The notes: a model not told the origin generated them from the letters alone. Positions 10,890-22,945 are shown, numbered from the stretch's first letter. The stretch is DNA of 64,000 nt from Canna indica (GCA_034359265.1 CP136890.1:68759501-68823500); one strand, 5' to 3'. Made by a program: numbers and translations.

Positions 10890-11930
10890 AGAACATAGTC
10901 CATTCTTATTGTCGGCTAGAAGTATCCTGCTCTGAGGATTTTGGCTACCAACGATCATCCTCCGATGTGGCTGCCACAGATGCCTTCGTGTACTTCAACC
11001 ATTACGGTCTCTGTCTGGGTTTGATCGATGCACCTGAGTAATGGATGAGAATGTCCCCTTCCATATAGATAGTCCTCTAGTAGAGTGTAGTAACTCGTCG
11101 TCATGTCCTACTGAATTTCTTTTGGTCCAGAATGTGCTAGGGTATCTCCTCTTTCATATGTAGGTAGGTAAGGTAAAGTATTCTCCAATATGAGGTCTGC
11201 TTGACTACTTGGACCTCAGCTTGCCGAATGCTCGGTTGGGCGAGAACTAGTTGGATGACTGACATGTCATTTTTGCGGCTTCTTGGTACTAGCGAGCTTG
11301 GATAATAGGTCGATACAGATATTTTCCTTGCGAGGTATATGTTGTACCACATAGTTATCAAAGTTCGTCATTGACTGATGTACTAGAGATAGATACCTTT
11401 CCAAAGAAGGATCTTTCGCTTGGAAGCTACTGTTGACTTGTCCTATGACCAGTTGCAAATCTCCTTTCATGAACACTCTTCTCACCCCTACGTCGCGAGC
11501 GAGTTTTAATCTAGCGACTAGTGCCTCATATTCTGCCTGGTTATTGTTTGCTCGAAAATGGAATTGTAATGATTATTCTAGGGCGACTCCCCTTCTATTC
11601 TCTAGGATTATTCCAGCCCCACTTCCTTTTTCATTAGAGGCACCGTCTACATATAGAGTCCATGTTTCCGCCTGGTCGATGCATGTCTCCTTTCTCGGCT
11701 GTGAGTTCGACAACGAAGTCAACTAGTGTTTGAGCCTTGATGGGCCTCGCAATTGATATTCTATTTTGAATTCAGAGAGTTCTATTGGTCATACTATCAT
11801 CCTTCATGCGAGCTCGGGTTTGGCCAGGACCTGCCTCATAGGTTGTCACCGCGTACAATGATGTGGTTGCTTTGAAAGTACGATCGCAACTTTCTCGCCG
11901 AGATGACAAAGGAGAAGGCTAGCTTCTTCA
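10890..11930 (-). pseudogene. Gypsy (Tat/Retand) RNase H and integrase N-terminal region
   Basis: In minus-strand sense, 11,485-11,267 reads as the RNase H segment, with GDLQLVIGQVNSSFQAKDPS, then VVQHIPRKENICIDLLSKLA, the family's 'D(S)QLVVGQV...VPR-EN--AD-LAKLAS' pattern. The catalytic Asp of 'TDSQL' is Gly in this copy. Toward 10,890 the sequence passes into the integrase zinc-binding region, which is then cut by the Tekay insertion. Multiple stops and shifts are present. Confidence 0.75.
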
Positions 11931-11946
11931 GCTTCTGATATCTTTC

Positions 11947-12905
11947 CTACGAGCCCTGCAATACTTTTTTGACAAAGTAGATGAGCTTCTGATCTTTCCC
12001 ATGCTCTCGGACTAAAATCAAACTGAGTGCATTTTTTATTAATGTGAGATAGAGGAATAATGTCTCCCCTTGCAGAGGTTTGACTAGGATCGATGGACTT
12101 GTAAGGAAGTTCTTAAGCTCTTGGAATGCTAGTTCGTACTCCTCGTTCCATTGGAAATCATACTTCTTCTTGAGGATTTTGACGAAAGGGAGTGCTCGGT
12201 TCGCCGACCTGGATAAGAATCTTGATAGTGCAACCATCGTTCATGTGAGTTGTTGTACCTCTCTCATGTTTCGAGGACTGCATATCTCTTTTATAGCTCG
12301 ACATTTTACAAAATTGGCCTCTGTTCCTTGGTACGTAAGCATGAATCCAAGGAACTTGCCGCCGTGGACTCCGAAGATACACTTCTCTCAGTTGAGCCTC
12401 ATGTTGTACTGTTTGAGCTGCCTGAAAGTTTCAGCGAGATGTTTGCAATGGTTTCCACCGCCCGAGGTCTTTGCAACCATATCGTCGACATATACCTCGA
12501 GGTTTCTTCTGATCTATTGCTCGAAGGCCTTGTTCATGAGGCGTTGGTAAGTAGCTCCTACAATTTTTAGCCTGCGCGACACCACTTTGTAACATAAGTT
12601 GGTGTGTCATGTGATGAACGTCGTCTTCTCATCATCCTCGGGGTGCATCCCTATTTGATTGTACCCTGAATATACGTCCATAAAGCTTAGATATTGGTGC
12701 CCCGAGGAGCCATAGAATAGTTTGTCTATGCTCAGGAGAGGGTACGAATCTTTTGGACAAGCTTTGTTCAGATCTATGAAGTCCACGCACATTCGCCATT
12801 TCCCCGAGTTCTTCTCGACCATGACAATATTTGCGAGCCACGTCATAAATCTAATTTCTCTGATGAAACCTGCTTTCAACAGCTTCTTAGTCTCTTCAAT
12901 AGAGG
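11947..12905 (-). pseudogene. Gypsy (Tat/Retand) reverse transcriptase, outer copy
   Basis: Minus-strand frames carry RT blocks in order. First, 12,879-12,607 has EIRFMTWLANIVMVEKNSGKW, DFIDLNKACPKDSYPLLSID and SFMDVYSGYNQIGMHPEDDEK. Then comes the 'FF-MPFGL' to 'YVDD' stretch in shifted frames (12,570-12,300). Last is the connection region ALSRFLSRSANRALPF...FQELKNFLTSPSILVKP at 12,237-11,947. The spacing suits a Tat/Retand polyprotein, but frameshifts break it. Everything from about 12,605 rightward also exists in the inverted inner copy at 18,516-22,940. Confidence 0.82.
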
Positions 12906-13127
12906 CTTGTTAACATTCGACTCCAAGCTTCTTTTTCATGTGTACTACAGGCTTAACTCGATGGTCGATGGCAAGACTGTGACATATGATCATGGGATCT
13001 ACTTCGGGCATGTCAGTGGGAGTCAAATGCAAACAAGTTGGCATTTTCCTAGAGTATAGCACATAGATTAACCTTGAGCTCGACAAGGAGGCGAGCTCCG
13101 ATGAAGGTCACTTATTCAAGCGATGTT

Positions 13128-13394
13128 CTAATCGGTATAGGCTCCAAGCAATCCAGAAGCTGGGGTCTCTCTTTGATATCCCTTCTTGGATCCAACTCTC
13201 ATATTCTCGACAATTGTTGCATGTGAAAAACTAAATTTACCCACTGGGATGACTCCTACCTCTGTCTTTGAGATCGAATACTTAGCCATGTGAGGTGTTG
13301 AGACGATGACTCTTAAGGTATTCAGTGAAGGGCGCCCCAAGATTATGTGGTAGGGGCTAGGGCAGTCGATGACCAAGTACCGCACTTCAATCAT
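13128..13394 (-). pseudogene. Gypsy aspartic protease region, outer copy
   Basis: The frame reads VRYLVIDCPSPYHIILGRPS followed by LNTLRVIVSTPHMAKY, the retropepsin C-terminal flap and 'ILGR--L' motif of Tat/Retand elements. Compared with the inner copy (19,250-19,500), about 100 bp are missing between the 'KTEVGVIP' segment and the following linker. The catalytic D-T/S-G block lies further upstream and is degenerate. Confidence 0.7.
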
Positions 13395-13400
13395 TTTTGT

Positions 13401-14129
13401 CTTTAGCTGAGAGCCAAATGTCGTCCTTAGCCAAACATATCCTCAGACATTTACTCATTCTCCTAAGAACCTGACAAGGTCCCTGTTATAAGGGCAGAGA
13501 GAAGCTTCTATTAGTTGCATCTTTTTGAATGCGGAGTATAACAGGATGTCGGTCAAGCACCCCTAGTCGACCAGGACTTTCCTAACAATAAAGTTGCATG
13601 CAATTACATAAATCACCACAATATCATGTAGATTTTGATCGATCCCATGAAAATCAAATTCATAAAAGGATATTATCGGGGTTGCGATGCGAGGTCATTA
13701 CGGGCGAGCTATGCCGTCGATCGCCATAATAGCTCAGAGCAACATTTTCTTGGTCTAGCTCATCCCTCCTCCTCCTACAAATCCGCCGATTATGTGATAT
13801 ATGATGCCTAAAATCTCATTGTTCAGCTGGTTTGTCCTCTCGTTATCACGGTTACCACTGGTTTCCCTTGGGGGTGTCCTGCTCCGACTTTGGCGCTTCG
13901 AGTTACGATCATGTCGGTCTCGACTACAACTGCGGCTCCTCTTGTGGCTGACATAGCGGTCAAGGTGTCCTTGTCGTATTAGACGCCCAATCTAATCCTT
14001 GAGGACTATGAATTCATACTTTTTGCTTCTATCTACATTGGCTGGGACTTTTTGCATCCCAACGTTAGAAGGATAGTTTATCATAAGCAAGTTGCAGATC
14101 TTCCGAAGGATAATCTCCCTTCTCGTATT
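13401..14129 (-). pseudogene. Gypsy gag, 3' part, outer copy
   Basis: This stretch is collinear with 18,516-19,230 in inverted orientation and lies between the protease and the Copia insertion. In minus-strand sense it continues the gag frame that ends at 40,022. No long open frame remains. The target duplication GTATT of the Copia insertion occupies 14,125-14,129. Confidence 0.65.
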
Positions 14130-15376
14130 TGTTGGCCTAAGGTTTTGATGATAACAAATATGGAACTAATGATTTCATGGAGAATTATTTTTAATTCTAT
14201 ATCAGTTAGCGCACAATGTCCATGATCAGAAATATATCGGAGAGATCAGAAAATCGAAAGGACGTTGGTTCGACGCGCTCAGATTTGTCGGGAAGATAGA
14301 GTTTAAGCTTAGAGTGTCTAGAATATATATATATATATATATATATGCAATCCTCATTTATGATGCAAAGAATCCAAAAACCAAACTCGAAATCCGGAAA
14401 TGAAGAACGCGACAAGAAATCAGCAAAAAAACTAATTTCCCGAATTCAATCACAGGGGCGATCAACCGAACGGAGCCCAGAATCCACAGAGGGCTCCGGT
14501 TACTCGGGTGGTCGCTTGGTCGGTCGACCAGCCTACGACCGAACCGGCAACCAAAAGATATAATGGCTTGAAAAATAGTCGTTTATACCTGTTGTGTCCG
14601 ACCACCACTTGGTGTTCTGCCTATTTAAAGGCCTTCTAAGCATTCCTATGACCTCTCAATGCTTCATGAGACATCCTTTAACACCCACAAGCTTTGATTG
14701 AGGCATCTTTGTTGAAACCCTAGCTTTCTACCTTGTCTTTCTTGAGTTTGCCTTCAAGCTTCATTTGATTCATCATCAAGGCATCAGGAGGAGCTAGGCG
14801 ATCTTGTGTTGGAGCTAAATATTTGTGTTGTTGTATTTTTGCTCCATTACTCGTATATTTTCTTGTTTATTTCATTGTATTTGAGTTTGTAAAGACCTAG
14901 GTTGTTAGGTCTTGAAATTGGGTGGTAGCCTTAGTGTTTGAGGTTTAAATCCATCGATGTAAACCTAGTTCACAAGGATTAGTGAGTCTTGTCTCTTAGG
15001 GTTGAGGTGGAAGAGTGCTCTCGATAAGAAGGCGGAGACTTTCAGGTGTGGAAGTGCCTTAGGTTGAGAGCGGAGACTCTTCGGATAAAAAGTCCTCTTT
15101 GTAAGGGAAATGATATAATCTAGTAAAGCCAAGTTTGGAAATCCTAAGCGGGGTGCTTAGGTAGTGGAGTAGGCATTGGGGTCGAACCACTATAAATCAA
15201 AGTGTTAGCATTGTTTACTTTGTGTATTAAATTTCTTATTGTTTATCTTGCTTCCGCTTGCTACTCGATTTGTGAATTGCCTAAGTAAGTTTAAGAAATG
15301 TTTAAAATCGGAATTAGGCGAAAAGATTTAGCAAACACACTATTCACCCCCCTCTAGTGTAGCCATTTCACCAACA
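14130..15376 (+). repeat. Copia 5' LTR (outer), 1,247 bp
   Basis: Starts TGTTGGCCTAAGG, ends CATTTCACCAACA. It contains an AT microsatellite (14,323-14,346), a GGTCGACC-type block (14,515-14,545), a leader with 'ctatttaaagg' (about 14,623) as TATA-like box, and the conserved end 'cactattcacccccctctag'. The PBS follows at once, which marks it as the 5' LTR. Confidence 0.92.
14323..14346. repeat. (AT)12 microsatellite
   Basis: Uninterrupted AT dinucleotides in the LTR. The inverted counterpart at about 18,290 has only a short remnant, so it expanded or contracted after the duplication. Confidence 0.9.
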
Positions 15377-15396
15377 TTTGATATCAGAACGGGTCG
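15377..15396 (+). other. Copia primer binding site
   Basis: 'tttgatatcagaacgggtcg' starts directly after the LTR. The TGGTATCAGA core that pairs with the 3' end of initiator tRNA-Met is present with a G-to-A change (TGATATCAGA). The inverted 5' LTR has the unmodified TGGTATCAGA at 17,275-17,284. Confidence 0.8.
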
Positions 15397-15418
15397 TGGA
15401 TTGAGATTTCACCATATC

Positions 15419-15461
15419 GTCTACATCTAACCCCTAGCCATCTTAGGGGTTAGATGTAGAC
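15419..15461. repeat. Perfect 18-bp inverted repeat at the orientation switch
   Basis: GTCTACATCTAACCCCTA (15,419-15,436), a 7-nt loop, then its exact reverse complement (15,444-15,461). 'cgtctacatcta' is the normal Copia leader, as in the inverted copy at 17,234-17,245. The hairpin lies where plus-oriented Copia leader ends and minus-oriented material begins. Confidence 0.9.
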
Positions 15462-15464
15462 TTC

Positions 15465-16302
15465 TAAATCCAATTGAAATTCTTTCAAGGTGAATCAAAT
15501 TGGCATCCAATAGAAGTTCTTTCAAGGTGAAATGTAGTTACACTTCTGAATACTAGTAAAGCAAGTCGATGCTTAACTTACCACGCAATTGGTACAATGG
15601 TGGCCTCGGTCGCATCCTTGAAGGCCTTGGCGAATGGTATCTCCGGCAGCACCAGGAGAAGGCAGTCGGGGTCGGTGCCAAAGGCGATCATGCATATGTT
15701 GTCGAACGTGACGCGGAGGAGCACGTGCTGGAGATTGATCATCGTGTTGGCGAGCACCGGGAGGAGCTGCGCATGGACGAGCTCGAACAGGGACTTCACC
15801 ATCATGGACAAGAACTCAGCCGAGTGGAACTCGAGACTCGCGATCTTCTACTGCCAGTGCCAGGTCTCGTCGTCAACGCTGGAGATGCCGTCACCGGTGA
15901 CGACATGGTGCAAATTGGTGAACCACCCTGGCGGTGACGACGGTGATGAACGGTGTGCAGATCAGTGAACCACAGGCCGCGGAAGGTGAACATACCACCC
16001 TGTCGGTGGAGCACGCCGATGACCCACTCGTATTAGTAAGGCCAGATAATGACGTGGCTAGGGGTTAGTAAAAAAATATTTAAAAAATGATATGATGATA
16101 AGTTAGGGCTTGGGTATTAGAATAATATTTTTAAACACGTCGGCATGCCACATCACTGGATAAACGGAGTTGCTGACGGTAATTAGACGGTAGGATTCAA
16201 TTGAAACAAATTTGAAAGTACATGATACAATTGAGTCAAATAAAAGTACAGACCACAAATGCGAAAAACCTCAAAGTACATGATATATTTAGGTAATTTC
16301 CC
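15465..16302 (-). mobile_element. Mutator-like element, right arm (copy 1), with CYP86 fragment
   Basis: The right end ...GGTAATTTCCC stops at 16,302 and is followed by TATAATTTT (16,303-16,311). The left end GGGAAATTACC of the sister arm at 35,823 is preceded by TATAAGTTT. These are a 9-bp target duplication with one mismatch inside Copia gag, diagnostic of Mutator-like elements. The inner end (15,465-15,520) holds a direct repeat of 'ttctttcaaggtgaa'. It carries a P450 exon fragment but no transposase. Confidence 0.8.
15582..16014 (-). pseudogene. Captured CYP86-type P450 exon fragment, copy 1
   Basis: In minus-strand sense the frame 15,811-15,582 reads MMVKSLFELVHAQLLPVLAN, LQHVLLRVTFDNICMIAFGTD and LPEIPFAKAFKDATEATIVP. 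This closely follows the C-to-E helix region of plant CYP86 fatty-acid omega-hydroxylases, CYP86B-like in my judgement. At 15,571-15,582 the coding stretch ends with GTG|GTAAGTT, an intact splice donor, so genomic DNA was captured and not a cDNA. Upstream (15,820-16,014) the P450 sequence is frameshifted and internally deleted. The heme-binding Cys, I-helix and everything downstream are missing, so there is no enzyme. High GC sets it apart from the neighbouring DNA. Confidence 0.8.
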
Positions 16303-17218
16303 TATAATTTTTGAATTCTCAAATTTCAAATTTTCATTCTCAAGCTTTAAGTCCTTGAGCTCAAGTTTCAACCTATCATTGGAAGAATCAAAAGAACTAG
16401 ATTTCAATCTCTCATTTTCTAGTTTTAATTCATCCACATGAGAATTAAGCCTTATATTATCTTTTTTCAATCTTTTATTTTCATTATCTTTTTCTTGTAT
16501 TCATCTACTAACTCATTATATGATATGTCAAGAAAACTAGTAGAGTTAGCATTATCATTATCATTAGCATCACTAGAAAGAGAAGAGTGTACCACATCAT
16601 TAGCATCCATGAGGCAAACTTTTGAAGTGGCTTCATAGTCATGATCGAAAAGAGGATGCTTCACTTGAGTAGGATGATATAGAAGCATTTGACCACTTCT
16701 TTGCCTTGTTTTTCATGGTAGGGCAATTCTTCTTCACATGCCCTTTTTCTTTACACAAGTGGCAAATTACCTTTCTCTTCCAGCTTTTAGAGTTGCTTCT
16801 TTGACTAGAAGCACTATGAGCATCAAAACCACGATTAGTAGTAGGTGAGCGACCATTGTCATCACCATCTTCATCAAAGGTGTCAATCTCTTTAGTTTTG
16901 GCATAATCATACAAAATATTTAAACAAGCTCACAAATAAAAAGTCGTGGAGCAATGCATTATGCATGACTTTTTCAACGATGTTATTTGGTAAGGCACAA
17001 AATATGCAATTCATGGCATCTTCGTTAAATTTAAACCTTTCCTTGTCAAGTTCACTATAATCATGCATGTCAACCTTAGGTTCAATGTATTCTAATTTCA
17101 ACATGTTATCAACACCAAAACCTCTAGTCTTTAAGAAGGTATACATCCTAGACTTCCAAAGACCAAAGTTCGATTCATCAAACCTAGGGGGTGTAGATAC
17201 TACCGACTCTAGTGCCAT
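16303..17218 (-). pseudogene. SIRE-like Copia gag, 5' part, inner copy
   Basis: The start ATG at 17,218 is shortly downstream of the PBS. Frame one (17,218-16,907) has RFDESNFGLWKSRMYTFLKT, the UBN2/gag N-terminal fold of Copia elements, then breaks after KVMHNAL; the middle of the domain is deleted. Frame two (16,914-16,639) has a basic linker and the zinc knuckle CHLCKEKGHVKKNC (CX2CX4HX4C). Frame three (16,688-16,303) is a coiled-coil-like stretch rich in KLEN/LKLE repeats. The frame is cut at 16,302 by the Mutator-like insertion; its continuation lies at 35,813 down to 35,319. Gag forms the particle that packages the element RNA. This copy is broken by shifts and a deletion. Confidence 0.85.
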
Positions 17219-17268
17219 TTTTCGGATTGAGGCTAGATGTAGACGAGATGGTGAAATCTCAATCCATG

Positions 17269-17286
17269 ACCCATTCTGATACCAAA
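17269..17286 (-). other. Copia primer binding site, inner copy
   Basis: The reverse complement reads TTTGGTATCAGAATGGGT directly beside the LTR end. It matches the 3' end of initiator tRNA-Met (TGGTATCAGA) and is characteristic of Copia elements. Confidence 0.85.
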
Positions 17287-18515
17287 TGTTGGTGAAATGG
17301 CCACACTAGAGGGGGGGTGAATAGTGTGTTAACTAAATCTTTTCGCCTAATTCTGGTTTTAAACGTTTCTTAAACTTACTTAGGCAATTCACAAATCAAG
17401 TAGCAAGCGGAAGCAAGATAAACAATAAGAATTCAATATGCAAAGTAAACAATGCTAACACTTTGATTTATAGTGGTTCAGCCCCAATGCCTACTTCACT
17501 ACCTAAGCACCCCGCTTAGGATTTCCAAACTTAGTTTTACTAGATTATAGTGTTTCCCTTACAAAGAGGACTTTTTACCCGAAGAGTCTCCGCTCTCAAC
17601 CTAAGGCACTTCCACACCCGAAAGTCTTCGCCTTCTTATCGAGAGCACTCTTCCACCACAACCCTAAGGGACAACAATCACTAATCCTAGTGAACTATGT
17701 TAACATCGATGGATTTAAACCTCAAACACCAAGGCTACCACCCAATTTCAAGACCTAACAACCTAGGTCTTTACAAACTCAAATACAATGAAATAAACAA
17801 GAAAATATACAAGTAATGGAGCAAAAATACAACAACACAAATACTTAGCTCCAACACAAGATCACCTAGCTCCTCTTGAAGCCTTGAAGATGAATCAAAT
17901 GAAGCTTGAAGGCAAACTCAAGAAAGACAAGGTAGAAAGCTAGGGTTTCAACAAAGATGCCTCAATCAAAGCTTGTGGGTGTCAAAAGATGTCTCATGAA
18001 GCATTGAGAGGTCATAAGAAGGCTTAGAAGGCCTTTAAATAGGCAGAACACCAAGTGGTGGTTGGGCACAATGGGTATAAACGGCTCTTTTTTGATCCGT
18101 TATACCTCCTGGTCGCTGGTTCGGTCAAAAGCTGGTCGATCGACCAAGGGACCGCCCGTGTAACCGGAGCCCTCTATGGATTATAGGCTCTGTTCGGTCG
18201 ATCGCCCCTACGATCGAATCTGCGAAATCAGCTTTTTTGCTTATTTCGAGTTTGGTTTTTGGATTCTTTGCATCATAAATGAGGATTACATATATATTCT
18301 AAACACTCTAAGCCTAAACTCTATCTTCCCGACGAATCCGAGCACGTCGACCAACGTCCTTCCGATTTTTTGATTTCTTCTATATATTTCTGATCGTGGA
18401 CGTTTTGTGCTAACTAATATAGAATGTGAAAATAATTCTCCATGAAATCATTAGTTGCATGTTTGTTATCATCAAAACTGAGATTAAGACCAAGGTTGGA
18501 AACTTTAGGCCAACA
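17287..18515 (-). repeat. Copia 5' LTR of the inverted inner copy, 1,229 bp
   Basis: On the plus strand it runs TGTTGGTGAAATGG to TTTAGGCCAACA, the inverse of 14,130-15,376. It is followed by AATAC (18,516-18,520), the reverse complement of the outer GTATT. This shows that inner and outer copies descend from one and the same insertion event. Confidence 0.92.
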
Positions 18516-19793
18516 AATACGAGAAGGGAGATTATCGTTCGGGAGATCTGCAACTTGCTTCTAATAAACTATCCTTCTAACGTCGGGATGCAAAAAGTCC
18601 CAGCCAATGTAGACAGAACCAGAATGTGTGGATGCATAGTCCTAAAGGATTAGATTGGGCGTCTGATATGACAAGGACACCTTGACCTCTATGTCAACCA
18701 TAAGAGGAGCCGTAGTTGTAGTCGGGACCGACATGATCGTAACTCCAAGCTGCAAAGTCAGATCAGGACACCCCCAAGGGAAACCAGTGGTCACCGTGAC
18801 AACGGGAGGACATACCAGCCGAATAATGAGATTTTAGGCATCATATATCACATAACCGGTGGATTCGTAGGAGGAGGAGGGATGAGCTAGACCAGGAAAA
18901 TGTTGCTCTAAGCTATTATGGCGATCGACGGCATAGCTCGCCCCCAAAGACCTCGCATCGCAACCCTGGTAATATCCTTTTACAAATCCGATTTCCAAGG
19001 GATCGATCAAAATCTACATGATCTTGTGGTGATTTATGTAATTGCATGCAACTTTATTATTAGGAAAGTCCTGGTCGACTAGGGGTGCTCGACCGACATC
19101 CTGTTCTACTCCGCATTCAAAAAGATGCAACTAATAGAAGCTTCTCTCTGCCCTTATAACAGGGACCTTGTCAGGTTCTTTGGAGAATGAGTAAATGTCT
19201 GAGGATTTGTTTGGCTAAGGACGACATTTGGCTCTCAGCCAAAGACAAAAATGATTGAAGTCGGTACTTGGTCATCGACTGCCCCAGCCCCTACCACATG
19301 ATCTTGGGGCACCCTTCACTAAATACCTTAGGAGTCATCGTCTCAACACCTCACATGGCTAAGTTTCTGGTCTCAAAGACAGAGGTAGAAGTCATCCACG
19401 CCGACTAGAAAGAGGCTTGCCTATGCTATAATGAATGCCTAAAGAAGAAATCGACTAAACCAAAGGAAGCACTAAGCGCTTCATCCCAGTGGGTAAATTT
19501 AGTTTTTCACAAGTAACAACTATCGAGAATATGAGAGTTGGATCCAAGAAGGGATATCCAAGAGAGACCCCAGCTTGTGGATTGCTTGGAGCCTATACCG
19601 ATTAGAACATCGCTTGAATAAGTGACCTTCATCGGAGCTTGCCTCCTTGCCGAGCTCAAGGTTAATCTAAGTGATATACTCCAGGAAAATGCCAACTTAT
19701 TTGCATGGACTCCCGCTAACATGCCCGAAGTAGATCCCATGATCATATGTCACAGGCTTGCCATCAACCCTTGAGTTAAGCCTGTAGCACACA
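18516..19793 (+). pseudogene. Gypsy gag 3' part and protease, inner copy
   Basis: Inverted counterpart of 12,950-14,129. The gag part has many stops. The protease region at about 19,255-19,410 reads RYLVIDCPSPYHMILGHPSL then STPHMAKF. After it comes a linker (KEACLCYNECLKKK) that the outer copy has lost, then the pre-RT segment LKVNLSDILQENANLFAWTP with PANMPEVDP, typical of Tat/Retand polyproteins. It is interrupted at 19,793 by a Tekay solo LTR. Confidence 0.78.
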
Positions 19794-22595
19794 TGTCACG
19801 CTCCAACTCAGGGTCACGTGACCGGCCAGGTATACGTGCCTATACCCCGTAGCCTAAACCATGCACATGCCAACTCAACAAATAATACAGCATGAAGAAA
19901 TAACAAGTTTTATTTTAATGAAAAGCGAACCAAAACAAAGTTTAATTCAAGTAGCTCAAATGAAACCAAAAGTGTGAAATAGTGTTTTAAGATCAGCAGT
20001 TCAAAAGTTCAAATACAATAAAACTTGAAATAAATGACATAAATGCCCATAGGGCTACAACTCCAAATCAAGCTAATACAAGTGCATGACTACTACCAAA
20101 TGACTCGACTACGACCCTAACTAGGACTGCTATGAGATCATGCGGCTCCTCTACCCACTAGCGGCGCCAAGTGCATCCGACCCATCTCACCAGTCAGGCT
20201 CTGCAAAATAGAAATCAAATGACAACGGGTGAGTTCAAAGAACTCAGCGAGTGGTTTTACCAACCCTCACAAATAAAAATCACAGAGATAATAAGAATGA
20301 AATCTATCTCTACAGAAGGCAAGGTCACGAAGGTGTGACTAGCTAACAGGCCAACAGGCCACACATGCCCCAAGGAATCTAACCCTCCAAAGAAGTGCAT
20401 CTAGCTGAAGCCCACCATGCCCGAAGACAACAGCACATACTAAAGAAGTGCATCAGACCGAAGCCCACCATGCCCGAAGGCAACAGCACATACTAGAGAA
20501 GTTCATCGGGCCGAAGCCCACCATGCCCGAAGGCAACAACACATACTAGGATAATTGGGAAATGCCCTCTGAATTTATCCTGGTATAAGGAACCTCAGGA
20601 GCAATCGAGAAAGGTCCTCCGAACTTGCTCCACGAGATGTGATATCACAAGAGTAATCGGGAAGGCCCTCCGAACTTACTCTTTTAAGACATCACAGGAA
20701 TAATAGAGAAAGTCCCTCCAAACTTATTTCTCTAAAAATCACCTCGGGGATAATCGGGAAAGGCCCTCCGAACTTATCCCATGAGGCCAAGATCAGAACA
20801 ATCGGGAAAGGCCCTCTGAACTTGTTCTGTAGGTTGGGAATTTGACGTCCAACCACCCGGGCGTAGCCCGAAATCTGGCTCCTAATCGAGCCGCTCCACC
20901 ATTCTCAAGGATATGGCACATCAAGACCTAAGTCAAGATTATCATACGGTGTCCTAGGGGTGTCCTCATTATGAAGTGTCTCAACACTCCAAACCCAACC
21001 CCTATCCCTTAGACCCGTAATGTCATGAACTCATATGGTTTTATTTTATGCATACGTTATAAGTTGGTTCATAACAGATTATGCTCATCCCTTAACCCAA
21101 TTTTAATTATATAATTAAAATTTTGATCATCTCAATTAGGGTTTTGTTTTAGGTTATTGTTCTGCCCAGAACTGCTGTGTCTAATCCGAATCTAGTCCCC
21201 AAAGTGTGTCCTCTGTTTCCAAACAATATTTTCTGGTCGAAACAATAGGTTACACGACTATATTCACACATATACACATTTCACAACAATAAATTAAAAT
21301 CAGCACAGATTCATCATCTCAGCATACAATTCCAGCAACATGCAATTTCAGCATACTTATAGAATTAAATCCGAAAATTAATAAAAATTAACCCCTAAAT
21401 TACCATTATAACAGAGTACTAATCTCATGAATTAATTCACAGAAATCATACTTTTCATCAAGATTAACAAGAACCCACACACTTAAATCAAGAATCAAAC
21501 ATTAAGATCAAGAACCCCTAATTAGTCATTACCAAGATCTTAATTCTACCATATGATTTCTACCCAAAAATCACAGATTTAATTCTAAACAAGAAACTCA
21601 TACTCAAGAATCTCAAATTAGGATAATAGATCAAGATTTCATATCAAAGGAAATAAGAACTCATTCGGGCTTTTCATCGAACACCTCGAGGGCGACCCGG
21701 GTTTCCCCCTTGGCCGAGCACCCCTAGGGTTACCCTAGGGCTGCCGAGCCCCATGGAGGGGAGATTAGAGTCTCCTCAAGCACAATCTCAAGGAAACATG
21801 GCAAGAACGCGAAGAACAATCAAGAAACGAAACACAAATACCAAGCCATCAAGAACAGCTCAAGAATCCGATTGAAATCCCGAAGAGAGAGGGTAAACCA
21901 CTCACCTTAATTGGAAGAAGAACTAAAGAAGAAATCTCGGATGACGGCCCTCAAATCCGGCTTCAAAAGGCCGGTGGCTCAACCCAAGAAAAGGCTCCAA
22001 GGGGCGGAGGCTCACTCCAAGCCGCCGGCTTGGAGAGAGGGAGAGAGAGAAGAAGGAGAGGGGCTGGCTCGGCTGGCTCCTCTCTGCTCGGCTCCAAAGG
22101 GAAGGAAGAGAGAGAGTGGAGGAAGGGAAGTAGGCGGCTTGATGGCTTGGCTCACAGGCGGCGGCTGGCTCCCTTTCTCAACCTTTGGGTGGCTCCAAAA
22201 TAGGAGCCACAAGCCATGAGGAGGGGGGGTTTTATACTCCCTCCTCAATCCTAACCCCTTAAACCCTTAATCCACAATCCGAATCCACCTTAAGACAAAA
22301 CCAAAACCCGCTAATCCGATAGACTTAAACAATTTAATTAAACTCATTCTAATAAATCACAAGTACTTAATTAAATACACCCACATGAACATAATTAACA
22401 ATTATGCACACACAACATCAAATCTAAATAATTTCAACTACCCAAGCCTAAAATTCATAAATTCATATCCTACTTACCCGAGCTCGCAAGCTCGCTCCGG
22501 ACCATGAGTCGACTCGACTCGACCAGAACTAGTCTGCTAAGCTGGCAAACATACATAAGAGGAAAAAAATAAATTTAAATATCTAGGATATTACA
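19794..22595 (-). mobile_element. Tekay solo LTR, 2,802 bp, TSD ACACA
   Basis: Plus-strand ends are TGTCACGCTCC and ATATTACA. ACACA is duplicated at 19,789-19,793 and 22,596-22,600. The sequence mirrors the Tekay 3' LTR at 7,515-10,884 without the hAT insert. The outer copy of this site (about 12,935, 'gtactacag') lacks it, so it inserted after the duplication. A solo LTR forms by recombination between two LTRs of a full element. Confidence 0.92.
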
Positions 22596-22600
22596 ACACA

Positions 22601-22940
22601 AGAAAAAGAAGCTTGGAGTCGAACGTTAACAAGCCTCTATTGAAGAGACTAAGAAGCTGTTGAAAGCAAGTTTCATCAAAGAAATTAGATTTACGACGTG
22701 GCTCGCAAATATTGTCATGGTCGAGAAGAACTCGGGGAAATGATGAATGTGTGTGGAGTTCATAGATCTGAACAAAGCTTGTCCGAAAGATTCGTACCCT
22801 CTCCCGAGCATAGACAAACTACTCTATGGCTCCTCGGGGCACCAATATCTAAGCTTTATGGATGCATATTCAGGGTACAATCAAATACGGATGCACACCG
22901 AGGATGATGAGAAGACGATGTTCATCACAGGACACATTAG
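22601..22940 (+). pseudogene. Gypsy reverse transcriptase N-terminal part, inner copy
   Basis: It carries the RT opening blocks EFIDLNKACPKDSYPLPSID and LSFMDAYSGYNQIRMHTEDD followed by EKTMFIT, and then stops being Gypsy sequence at about 22,940. The equivalent outer sequence (12,605-12,905) goes on into the catalytic region. Frames are shifted near 22,745. Confidence 0.85.
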
Positions 22941-22945
22941 AGGGG
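22935..22945. other. Rearrangement junction: Gypsy RT joined to Copia LTR end
   Basis: To the left, sequence follows Gypsy RT (outer equivalent about 12,605). To the right it follows the end of the Copia LTR that is intact at 43,237-44,494 (equivalent point about 44,475). The LTR here lacks its last 20 or so bases and its CATTG target duplication on this side. The join shows a short shared 'ACAC(A)T' stretch, as in microhomology end joining or template switching. Confidence 0.8.
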
